Shown: piece after piece, positions 1 to 5,600 of the stretch
Layout: each line of letters starts with the position of its first letter
Numbering within the stretch: the stretch's first letter is position 1
DNA from: Methanobacteriota archaeon
GTDB taxonomy: Archaea > Halobacteriota > Syntropharchaeia > DAOWMC01
NCBI GenBank assembly: GCA_030643285.1
Contig: DAOWMC010000075.1
Coordinates: forward strand, 1 to 5,958
Direction of reading: 5' to 3'
Length of the DNA stretch: 5,958 bases
Position numbers and translations under genes: made by a program
Notes under the pieces: generated by a model
Databases searched by the model: none
Told to the model about the DNA's origin: nothing
The model's input: only the letters and a program-made list of their open reading frames with translations

Positions 1-957
1 GAGGTTAACATAATTGAGCGAAAGTGGGGCCAGGGTGCAAAGGCAATTGGAGGAGAAATTAGGGTAAACGATCTTGATAGGGCAATAATGCTTAAAAAGA
101 GAGGCTACATCGTAGAGCCAGACCCCGAGAACGAAGTTGTCCAAAAAGCATTTAAGGTAGGAGCTTTCAAGACATTTGAGAGGCATAGTAGAGTGGGTAT
201 GCCAGAAGAAAGTAGTTTCATTGAAGATATTGAATGGCTCAGGGATCAGGGTGCTAAAAAGGTATTTCTAAAGACAGGGGCATACAGGCCTTCTGCAACT
301 GCTTTTACGCTTAAAGTGGCGTCTGAGGCAAAGATAGACCAGATAACGTTTGATGGAGCGGGCGGTGGAACCGGGATGAGTCCTGTGCCGATGATGAATG
401 AGTGCAGCATTCCAACAGTTTACCTATTCGCGCAGGTGATGCAGGGTGTTGAGCTTTTGAAAAAGAAAGGGCGTCATGTGCCAGATATCTCTTTTGCAGG
501 CGGATTTGTCAATGAGACTCAGATCTTTAAGTGTATAGCCATGAGTAACTATAATTCCGCACCGAATATTAAGGCAATAGCAATGGCAAGGGCACCCTTG
601 ACTGCTGCAATGAAGTCGGAGTACTTTGGGGAACTCGCAAAAGACGGACAGCTTCCAAAGGCTTTTGCAGATAAGTATGGTAAAGAACCCGAACAGTTCT
701 TTTCAGCATACACGGAACTAAAAGAACGATATGGTTCGGATGCCAAGGACATTCCATTTGGTGCAATTGGTGTTTACACATACTTTCAAAGACTTAAAAT
801 TGGGCTTCAGCAGTTGATGGCAGGTTCAAGAAAGTTCAAACTTGATCTAATCGATCGGGGAGACCTAGCTTCATTGAGCGATCTTGGAACAAGGGTTTCA
901 GGTATCCCATCGATTTTGGATGTAGATGACGGTGTGATGGAAGAGATTTTGGGGTAA
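1..957 (+). CDS. Glutamate synthase-like FMN-binding protein, C-terminal part (5' end outside window)
   Basis: The frame is open from base 1 to the TAA at 955-957, giving 318 residues. The first ATG at 88 is internal, because family-typical sequence (KWGQGAK, residues 8-14 of the partial protein) precedes it. The fold is the FMN-binding TIM-barrel of the glutamate synthase large subunit (Pfam Glu_synthase type): KTG at about 91-93, the glycine-rich FMN/substrate loop DGAGGGTGMSP at about 118-128, and the late-barrel phosphate-binding strand FAGGF at about 165-169. In canonical GltB a cysteine cluster for a 3Fe-4S centre follows the barrel. Here the equivalent stretch reads MARAPLTAAM and the whole fragment has only two cysteines (about 135 and 178), so that cluster is absent. 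No glutaminase domain is visible, but the N-terminus is missing. It belongs to the archaeal 'glutamate synthase-related' flavoproteins; amidotransfer activity to 2-oxoglutarate is not shown. The family call is firm, the reaction is not. Confidence 0.85.
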   Translation, partial: EVNIIERKWGQGAKAIGGEIRVNDLDRAIMLKKRGYIVEPDPENEVVQKAFKVGAFKTFERHSRVGMPEESSFIEDIEWLRDQGAKKVFLKTGAYRPSATAFTLKVASEAKIDQITFDGAGGGTGMSPVPMMNECSIPTVYLFAQVMQGVELLKKKGRHVPDISFAGGFVNETQIFKCIAMSNYNSAPNIKAIAMARAPLTAAMKSEYFGELAKDGQLPKAFADKYGKEPEQFFSAYTELKERYGSDAKDIPFGAIGVYTYFQRLKIGLQQLMAGSRKFKLDLIDRGDLASLSDLGTRVSGIPSILDVDDGVMEEILG

Positions 958-980
958 TACTCCCCATCTATCTTTTATTC
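950..980 (+). terminator. Possible terminator after the glutamate synthase-like gene
   Basis: A 5-bp stem (TGGGG at 950-954 with CCCCA at 962-966) encloses the TAA stop in a 7-nt loop and is followed by a T-rich run containing CTTTTATTC. The stem is short, so this is a weak call. Archaeal termination depends mainly on T-rich tracts, and the tract here is modest. Confidence 0.3.
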
Positions 981-990
981 AAATTTAAAC
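973..990 (+). promoter_or_regulatory. AT-rich promoter-like element before the M23-fold gene
   Basis: TTTTATTCAAATTTAAAC lies 12-29 nt upstream of the ATG at 1002 and resembles an archaeal TATA region. There is no Shine-Dalgarno-like sequence before the ATG (GTTTTTGCCTT), which fits a leaderless transcript starting at or near 1002. The part centred near 977 has the right spacing for that; the better TATA match (AATTTAAAC) sits too close to the ATG at 1002. The gene could instead be read through from upstream. Confidence 0.25.
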
Positions 991-1001
991 GTTTTTGCCT
1001 T

Positions 1002-1574
1002 ATGATTATGAAATACTGGCCAGCCCCGGATAGTCATTCCATAGATATTCCATCCCCTGGCCTTCCAGGATCTTTCTGGGAGGATAGAGACGATAGATAT
1101 CACTGTGGAGTGGATATTTATGCACCAGAAGGTAGCGGTGTTCTTTCGATTGAAGGTGGTAAAGTTATCGATATGGGGATATCAACATCCCCGGATATTA
1201 TACCTTACTGGCATAAAACCTGTTACGTTTTGATAAAGAACAAAAACAAACCGGATCATATATGTAAATATGCCGAACTTGGCGATACAAAAGTGAAGGT
1301 AGGTGACTTTATCCAGGCAGGCCAATTAATTGGACATGTTGGTCTGGTTTTAGATTCGGATAAGATCACCAAGGACTCTCCACCCTATATCCAGGAGATA
1401 AAGAAAAAAGAAAATGGAAGTATGTTGCATTTTGAGTTGTACGAGTCTCCACCAATTAAGACAAATGATGATGGAAACTATTTAGGTGGAAATTGGTTTT
1501 GTGATCTTAAACCAAAAAGTCTGCTGGATCCTACAGATTATCTTTTTTCTACACTAAATAAAGCGGGCCCGTGA
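1002..1574 (+). CDS. LytM/M23-fold zinc protein, probably catalytically inactive
   Basis: This 190-residue protein shows the LytM (peptidase M23) pattern in order: H34-x3-D38 in HCGVDIYAP, a turn with EGGKV at about 51-55, KYAEL at 89-93 followed by VKVGDFIQAGQLIGHVG (98-114), then MLHFELY at 141-147 and a final DPTDYL. In active M23 enzymes zinc is held by the H and D of HxxxD and by the second H of the HxH motif; catalysis needs the H of the 'Y-x-H-L' segment and the first H of HxH. Here the three ligands (H34, D38, H143) are present, but the two catalytic positions are E92 and M141. There is no signal peptide or membrane segment, so it is probably cytoplasmic. It may bind rather than cut a ligand. 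Starts at 1002 and 1008 are both possible and lack a ribosome site. It is convergent with the 92-residue gene across 22 bases. The fold is well supported; the role is unknown. Confidence 0.8.
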   Translation: MIMKYWPAPDSHSIDIPSPGLPGSFWEDRDDRYHCGVDIYAPEGSGVLSIEGGKVIDMGISTSPDIIPYWHKTCYVLIKNKNKPDHICKYAELGDTKVKVGDFIQAGQLIGHVGLVLDSDKITKDSPPYIQEIKKKENGSMLHFELYESPPIKTNDDGNYLGGNWFCDLKPKSLLDPTDYLFSTLNKAGP

Positions 1575-1586
1575 ACATTTCGCTTT
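1560..1586. terminator. Hairpin between convergent genes, possible terminator
   Basis: AAAGCG (1560-1565) pairs exactly with CGCTTT (1581-1586), with one more possible G-U pair inside. The loop holds the self-complementary CGGGCCCG core and the TGA stop of the M23-fold gene. T-rich sequence follows on the plus strand (CTATTTTACCTTTATTT), inside the opposing gene. The position between two convergent genes fits a shared terminator, but no expression evidence exists. Confidence 0.3.
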
Positions 1587-1596
1587 GGTTGCCCTT

Positions 1597-1875
1597 CTAT
1601 TTTACCTTTATTTCCACATTTATTTTTCCAAGATCATCCTTCACCAACAGAAGAAAAGGTGAGTGCCCCTTCTGCATGTATTCTTCCACCTCGCTCCTGA
1701 ATTTTCCAACGTCTGATTCCTCTAAAAAGATTCTTAGAAGCTCTATCTTCTCTTCTATTTCCCGGTCTTCCACCCCCATACTTAAATATTCATCTACCAT
1801 GGACCAGTACATCTTCCTTGCCATTGTTTCCACACACATGTGTTCTGTGGGTTCTATTATAATGGTGCAGGTCAT
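1597..1875 (-). CDS. Small acidic protein of unknown function, coupled to purH2
   Basis: The 92-residue product is not one I recognise. Its ATG (1875-1873) comes one base after the TGA of purH2 (1879-1877), so the two are almost certainly co-transcribed and translationally coupled; a weak GGGT ribosome-site match lies inside the last purH2 codons, 6 nt before the ATG. The sequence suggests an alpha/beta protein: a short strand (TCTIIIEP, residues 2-9), a long acidic helical middle (about 16-68, rich in E, with IEEKIELLRIFLEES at 40-54), and a C-terminal beta hairpin (FLLLVKDDLGKINVEIKVK, 74-92). There are two cysteines (3, 14) and no signal peptide or membrane segment. The coupling suggests a link to purine synthesis or to partnering PurH2, but that is inference. 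The frame is real rather than a shadow: it has codon-like composition and operon spacing, while the overlapping plus-strand frame has neither. Confidence 0.65.
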   Translation of the reverse strand: MTCTIIIEPTEHMCVETMARKMYWSMVDEYLSMGVEDREIEEKIELLRIFLEESDVGKFRSEVEEYMQKGHSPFLLLVKDDLGKINVEIKVK

Positions 1876-1876
1876 A

Positions 1877-2413
1877 TCAATACCCGAAACTTTCAGAAAA
1901 AGTTTTAATTACCTCGTTTACCTTCGATTCATACCATACTATGTAATCAGACGCTTCAATTGCCAATTTTAATCTCGTTATATCCGATATTTTACCTTCC
2001 TTGAGTTCTTTCAGGACAACTTTATATCTTTTCGGATTCACAATTACCGCAACATCCCCGAAGCTCTTTATCCCGGACTTTATAAGTGCAACGCCACCAA
2101 CATCCATTTTATCCAATGATGGTTTTTCTTTTGAATCTTCATCGTCAACAGGAATAAGATTTACAGCGACAATTTCTATCTCGGATGTCATTATCGCCGC
2201 ATGAATCGCCGGATGCAGCGTTTTTATCTTACCAGATAGCATCTCTTCAAACCCGGTGAGCTTTGATACGTTTGTCACCGGTATTTCAATACCTGCTTCC
2301 AAAATCTTTTTAGCCGTTCCATCCGTTGCAATTATCTCTATGCCAAGCTCATTTAGGCCCTTTGCAAATTCAATTATCTTTTCTTTTTCATATACGCTTA
2401 TGAGAGCTTTCAT
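1877..2413 (-). CDS. purH2: Stand-alone IMP cyclohydrolase (MGS-like domain), PurH N-terminal type
   Basis: The 178-residue protein matches only the N-terminal cyclohydrolase half of bifunctional PurH; the AICAR transformylase half is absent, as in Archaeoglobus PurH2. It would close the ring of FAICAR to IMP, the last step of purine synthesis, with formylation done by a separate enzyme such as PurP. Visible motifs: ALISVYEK at the start, ATDGTAKKILEAG (29-41; methylglyoxal-synthase-like phosphate loop), TGFEEMLSGKIKTLHPAIHA (53-72), VNLIP (84-88), and DVGGVALIKSGIKSF (104-118). By alignment with human ATIC the active-site residues Lys66, Asp125 and Lys137 correspond to K64, D104 and K116, all kept, but Tyr104 corresponds to I87. 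The C-terminal 35 residues are helical and replace the linker to the second domain. The ATG at 2413 is preceded by GGGGG about 12 nt upstream. It is the first gene of a unit with the 92-residue protein. Confidence 0.85.
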   Translation of the reverse strand: MKALISVYEKEKIIEFAKGLNELGIEIIATDGTAKKILEAGIEIPVTNVSKLTGFEEMLSGKIKTLHPAIHAAIMTSEIEIVAVNLIPVDDEDSKEKPSLDKMDVGGVALIKSGIKSFGDVAVIVNPKRYKVVLKELKEGKISDITRLKLAIEASDYIVWYESKVNEVIKTFSESFGY

Positions 2414-2500
2414 ATACGCCTATTTCCCCCAACTTAATGTATCATTTCTTATCTTTTTTTGGGGATTATCTAAACAATCTTCAGTGACTACTCAAACAAC

Positions 2501-2510
2501 TTTAAATACA
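2501..2510. promoter_or_regulatory. TATA-box-like element TTTAAATACA (upstream copy)
   Basis: TTTAAATA is a good match to the archaeal TATA consensus. Because its core TTTAAA is a palindrome, it could serve either strand. Read leftward (TATTTAAAG) it would place a start near 2476 and a leader of about 60 nt for purH2; a second, weaker minus-strand candidate (GTTTAGATAA, about 2466-2475) would give a leader of roughly 30 nt. Read rightward it would drive the zinc-ribbon fragment, perhaps as its original promoter. Confidence 0.35.
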
Positions 2511-2516
2511 CCTCTA

Positions 2517-2655
2517 ATGGAATATTTCGGAGAATAGTACACCCATCTGCCCAAGTTGTAGCACAAAAATGACCCATAACGGCTACAACATCTACTGCAA
2601 AAAAGGGCTGGGTAGTGTTAAGATTGGGAAATATCTCTGTCTGGTGAAAAGTTAA
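2517..2655 (+). pseudogene. Decayed zinc-ribbon fragment resembling an archaeal transposase N-terminus
   Basis: An ATG at 2517 opens a 6-codon frame (MEYFGE, stop TAG at 2535-2537). In the next frame, bases 2518-2655 read on as [20 protein letters not shown] and then [21 protein letters not shown] before TAA at 2653-2655. CPSC followed by KGLG-x-V-x-IGKYLC is the pattern of the N-terminal zinc ribbon of archaeal IS transposases, where the last C should begin a second CxxC; here it is C-L-V-K, so one ligand is lost and the protein stops. No catalytic domain or clear terminal inverted repeat follows. I read this as a frameshifted and truncated remnant. The alternative is a chance match or a small zinc-ribbon peptide; the family assignment comes from memory of the motif only. 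Confidence 0.45.
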
Positions 2656-2730
2656 TCTGTAAGAGTTTGAAAATCTCAAATACTGACCTTGACAATAAGC
2701 AATTAAAACGATAACTTAATATTTGTGGCA
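2656..2730. other. Non-coding AT-rich stretch
   Basis: No credible gene lies between the zinc-ribbon remnant and the promoter of the FAD gene. The only structure is a weak inverted repeat, TTTGA (2668-2672) and TCAAA (2676-2680, approximate), which is too short to interpret and may be the worn end of the mobile element. Confidence 0.3.
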
Positions 2731-2740
2731 TTTAAATACA
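2731..2740 (+). promoter_or_regulatory. Probable TATA box of the FAD oxidoreductase-prenyltransferase operon
   Basis: TTTAAATACA is a good archaeal TATA match, 46 bases before the TTG start. Transcription would begin near 2757-2760, giving a leader of about 25 nt (GGGAAAATAAAAGGAAATGG onward) that carries a GGGGG ribosome-site match (2771-2775) about 8 nt before the start codon. The element is identical over 10 bases to the copy at 2501. Confidence 0.5.
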
Positions 2741-2783
2741 ATAACATCCCAAAGGGAAAATAAAAGGAAATGGGGGCTATGAT

Positions 2784-4160
2784 TTGGAGGCCGAAAAGCT
2801 TCGAAGAAAGATTGCATCCGTTGTTGGTGATGATAAAGTCGTAATGGACGAAATAGAAAGGAAAGTTTATAGTCATGAAGCTGGTTATTTTTCAAGATTG
2901 ATGGACACCGCCCTTAAATGGGAGCCTGATTGCATTGTAAAGCCAAAAACTGCCGAAGATATCTCAGAGATTGTTAAAGTTGCTGAACAGGTAGATGAGA
3001 CTATTATTCCGCTGGATGGTGAATGTTGGGGCCATGGTGGCGCACTTCCGGTGAATGGAGGTATAGTTGTTGACATAATGGGCATGGATGGGATACTTAA
3101 TTTGGATGAAAAGAACTTAAATGTAACCTGTGAAGCTGGAATCAGGTGGAATGCACTTTATGACATGCTATCAAACAAAGGTTTACTTATTGGAGCATAC
3201 CCGATCAACGCGCCATCGGCTACGGTGGGTGGATGGATAAACACAGGTGGATACGGGATTGGGTCATATAAGTATGGTGGAGTTTCAGACCAGATCAGAT
3301 CTATAGAGGTTGTACTTCCAAACGGAAAGATAATAAATACCGGATTTAAAGATGTGCTTTCAAATAGCTCCGGTTACAACCTAAATAGCATGTTTGTAGG
3401 GGCAGAAGGTACTTTAGGGGTTATAACAAAAGCAACGTTAAAAATATATCCCCTCAAGGAGATTCGATTACTATCCTACTCCTTTTCTGGTATGAAAGCA
3501 CTTTCAGAAGCCATATTTAATTTAACAAGGTCAAAAGTTACACCACTAAACATATCCTTCGTTGATAAAAATCATTTTGAGTTTTTAAAAGCTGTTGGTA
3601 AGGATGTGTCGTGTGATGGGGCATTAATCAATATAGCTCTCGAAGGCTCAAAGGAGCGGTTAGACATAGAAGAGAGCCTAATTGGCCCAATAATGAAGGA
3701 TGGTAAAAAAGAGAGTGATGTGATTGCAGAGCGGGAATGGGCCGCGAGGTATTATGGGGTTAGAACCAAAGAATTGGAATTTTCCACCATGTTAGGTGAA
3801 GCTTTTGTATCAGTTTCGCATATGAATGAGATGGCGGAGGAGATATATGAATTAACTTATAAAATGAACCTCAGGGCAGCTATCACCGGAACTGTTGTGG
3901 ATAGAAATACAGTTGTTTTCACGTCGTATTATCTCACGGATGAGCGTAAATTAATCAGGGATATGATATCACTTGTTTTCATTAAAAAATTGAGTGATAT
4001 AGGGTCTAAATATGGAAGTGGTCCTGCCAATTTAGGTGTGTTTCATACATTCAGTACAAAAAAGGCGCTTGGAACAGATACAACTGCGATAAAGGATATA
4101 AAGGCGGCGTTGGATCCCCATAACATAATGAATAGCGGAAAACTCCCTGAAGAGATCTGA
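2784..4160 (+). CDS. GlcD/D-lactate dehydrogenase-like FAD-binding oxidoreductase (PCMH-type fold)
   Basis: The 458-residue protein has the usual family length. The PCMH-type FAD domain spans about 45-230: PDCIVKPKTAEDISEIV (48-64), a pyrophosphate-loop segment GECWGHGGALPVNGG (79-93) where relatives have R/G-G-T-S, a GG-x-x-x-T-GG-rich segment at about 148-166, and GAEGTLGVITKATLKIYPL (206-224). The FAD-oxidase C-terminal domain ends in LDPHNIMNSGK (443-453). Glycolate and D-lactate dehydrogenases of this fold carry an HxGDGNxH motif; the matching place (about 367-379, ITGTVVDRNTVVF) has no histidine, so the substrate is probably not a simple 2-hydroxyacid. No signal peptide or membrane segment is seen. 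The start is TTG: the nearby ATGs at 2770 and 2779 are out of frame, the next in-frame ATG (residue 21) would cut the domain, and GGGGG precedes the TTG. Eight bases separate it from the prenyltransferase gene, its likely partner. Confidence 0.85.
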   Translation: MEAEKLRRKIASVVGDDKVVMDEIERKVYSHEAGYFSRLMDTALKWEPDCIVKPKTAEDISEIVKVAEQVDETIIPLDGECWGHGGALPVNGGIVVDIMGMDGILNLDEKNLNVTCEAGIRWNALYDMLSNKGLLIGAYPINAPSATVGGWINTGGYGIGSYKYGGVSDQIRSIEVVLPNGKIINTGFKDVLSNSSGYNLNSMFVGAEGTLGVITKATLKIYPLKEIRLLSYSFSGMKALSEAIFNLTRSKVTPLNISFVDKNHFEFLKAVGKDVSCDGALINIALEGSKERLDIEESLIGPIMKDGKKESDVIAEREWAARYYGVRTKELEFSTMLGEAFVSVSHMNEMAEEIYELTYKMNLRAAITGTVVDRNTVVFTSYYLTDERKLIRDMISLVFIKKLSDIGSKYGSGPANLGVFHTFSTKKALGTDTTAIKDIKAALDPHNIMNSGKLPEEI

Positions 4161-4168
4161 TTATCAAT

Positions 4169-5185
4169 ATGGAGGAAAAGAATCCCACTAAAACAACGTT
4201 TGGTAAGTTTTTCGGTTCTTTGAAGACGATACGTTATCTGATCAAGCATATGAATATGCTTTTTTGGGGCGTGTCGTTAGGTCCTTATTATTTAACCTGG
4301 ATCTTTACTTCCAAGATGGTTTTACCGATGGAAGAGGCGCCCTCGTCCATCTGGGATGTATTTTCGCTGGTTTTCAATTGGTCATGGCTTTCTAGGACCA
4401 TGTCAGACTCACCTGAGTTGTTTTTAGGTTTTTTAATAATTGGTCCTTTACTTGGGGCGTCAACGATTCTGTTTAATGATTATTTTGACCGTGAACCTGA
4501 TAGATCCATCAGAAAGAATAAATACCCGCTGGCTAAAGGTCTTCTTAAACCCGGTACGGTTCTCTGGACTTCAATCCTATTTATGGTACTTGCAATTTTG
4601 TTATCGCTAAAAGTTTCATCCCTATTTGCAGGGCTTGTATCCATATGTGTGTTTTTATCAATCATCTATTCCGCACCACCCGTGAGGTTAAAAAACAGGG
4701 CGGGTCTGGACCTTTTAACCTGTATTTTTGGTGCGGGTATTATCTGTTCATTTGCCGGGTGGGTAGCTGCTGAAACTGCAGGATATATCAGACCGCTTGG
4801 TGAGATATTCTGGTGGTTTTTTATTATCGCATTCGGAACAGCTTCAATTTATATGCTTACAGTGGTTGTTGATCATGATGGTGATAAAAAGGAGGGTATT
4901 AACACGATAGCTGTGCGGCTGGGAATTAAAAATGCGTTTTACCTTGGTTTTTTGTTCATAGCGCTTGCTGACCTTATTATAGCAGTTATATCTTACAACA
5001 ACATTTTATTCTCACGAGGCTTTTTTAATTATGCGATGCCTGTTATAGCAATTCAACTTATTCCATTTTACCTTCTGACAAGAAAACCGACCTCTAAGAA
5101 CGGCACGATTGCAATCGTACAGATGGGAACAATGCTTGTTGTTGGAAACACGCTTATGGTTTTGGATGTAACAGGGTTATTGTGA
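4169..5185 (+). CDS. UbiA-superfamily membrane prenyltransferase
   Basis: The 338-residue protein carries both aspartate-rich motifs that bind Mg-diphosphate in UbiA enzymes: NDYFDREPD (103-111; N103, D107, D111) and DHDGD (235-239; D235, D239), plus the conserved YSAPPVRLKNR segment (167-177) after the first motif. Roughly eight to nine hydrophobic helices can be picked out, for example about 31-47, 85-102, 131-149, 153-169, 183-200, 213-232, 255-276, 285-303 and 312-330. The enzyme would move a prenyl group from its diphosphate to an acceptor at the membrane. The N-terminus (about 85 residues before the first motif) is longer than in many UbiA and DGGGP synthases and holds an extra hydrophobic segment and a loop with SSIWDVFSLVFNWSW. 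YSAPP-x-RLK resembles chlorophyll-synthase-like members, but the acceptor cannot be assigned. The ATG follows the FAD gene stop by 8 bases with no clear ribosome site, so coupling is likely. Confidence 0.9.
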   Translation: MEEKNPTKTTFGKFFGSLKTIRYLIKHMNMLFWGVSLGPYYLTWIFTSKMVLPMEEAPSSIWDVFSLVFNWSWLSRTMSDSPELFLGFLIIGPLLGASTILFNDYFDREPDRSIRKNKYPLAKGLLKPGTVLWTSILFMVLAILLSLKVSSLFAGLVSICVFLSIIYSAPPVRLKNRAGLDLLTCIFGAGIICSFAGWVAAETAGYIRPLGEIFWWFFIIAFGTASIYMLTVVVDHDGDKKEGINTIAVRLGIKNAFYLGFLFIALADLIIAVISYNNILFSRGFFNYAMPVIAIQLIPFYLLTRKPTSKNGTIAIVQMGTMLVVGNTLMVLDVTGLL

Positions 5186-5189
5186 GCAA

Positions 5190-5216
5190 ACAAATGTAAA
5201 AAAGCTTAATTTTATC
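5190..5216. terminator. Bidirectional T-rich terminator between convergent genes
   Basis: TGTAAAAAAGCTTAATTTTATC fills the 31-base gap between the prenyltransferase stop and the end of the minus-strand gene. It gives a T tract on each strand (AATTTTAT on plus; GCTTTTTTAC on minus) around a small AAGCTT palindrome. This is what intrinsic archaeal termination on both strands would use. Confidence 0.45.
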
Positions 5217-5600
5217 CTACAAACCCAATGCTTCCTTTAATTGGCCTTCAAAATCTGAAAAGCTTGGAAAACATCTTAACTTATCTAATACTAAAGATTC
5301 ATTCTTTATCCTTTTAATTTTTTGGTCAATCGCATCTTCATCTATACTCCAACCCATGTAAATATTTGATTCACCATACGTTTCTTTTTTTATATTGTCC
5401 ATGTCTATATGTTCGATTTTTCTAATTCTTGTACAATCATCATCTTTTTCGTCAAGACATTTCATCCAATAGTCCATGGTTTGAATTGGAATTGCAAAAA
5501 CAAATTTTGGATGAAGGTTATAATGTCTGTTTATATCATTTTCTTCAAATTTTTTTACAAAACCTTCTAATATCTTTTTTTTCTTAAAATCAATCCTCAA
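5217..5600 (-). CDS. DUF4276-like protein, C-terminal half of a split TOPRIM nuclease
   Basis: The 127-residue frame begins at a TTG (5600-5598) that overlaps the TGA of the preceding frame (TTGA). It looks like the second half of a DUF4276-type protein: FAIPIQTMDYWM (35-46) matches the strand-helix usually written as 'P-x-x-E-x-W', with D43 in place of the common E; KKETYG (71-76) and SFSDFEGQL (113-121) are like the family's late K-x-x-Y and S-F-x-x-F segments. The first half, with the TOPRIM core, lies in the 81-residue frame just upstream, and 81 plus 127 equals the usual length of one such protein (about 200). In this frame a TAG stop lies directly before the TTG, so the two frames meet at a single point. 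A GAGGT ribosome site 9 nt upstream could let it be made separately. The alternative is a one-base deletion. It runs convergent with the prenyltransferase gene. Confidence 0.6.
   Translation of the reverse strand: MRIDFKKKKILEGFVKKFEENDINRHYNLHPKFVFAIPIQTMDYWMKCLDEKDDDCTRIRKIEHIDMDNIKKETYGESNIYMGWSIDEDAIDQKIKRIKNESLVLDKLRCFPSFSDFEGQLKEALGL

Noticed and set aside
1571..1972. Plus-strand open frame of 133 codons
   Set aside because: It lies opposite the 92-residue gene and the end of purH2, is rich in S, F and P as expected for an antisense shadow, and shows no motif. The minus-strand frames have clear protein character.
2256..2537. Plus-strand open frame of 93 codons
   Set aside because: It is antisense to the start of purH2 and crosses its promoter region; no domain is visible. 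Only its last seven codons overlap the separate ATG noted for the zinc-ribbon remnant.
2770..2844. ATG codons at 2770 and 2779 as starts for the FAD gene
   Set aside because: Both are out of frame with the FAD protein and lead to a stop after about 20 codons. The in-frame TTG at 2784 keeps the family's N-terminal length.
4043..4249. Minus-strand frame of 68 codons, and similar short antisense frames at 549-781, 2885-3085 and 4480-4665
   Set aside because: Each lies inside a well-supported gene on the other strand and has no recognisable feature.
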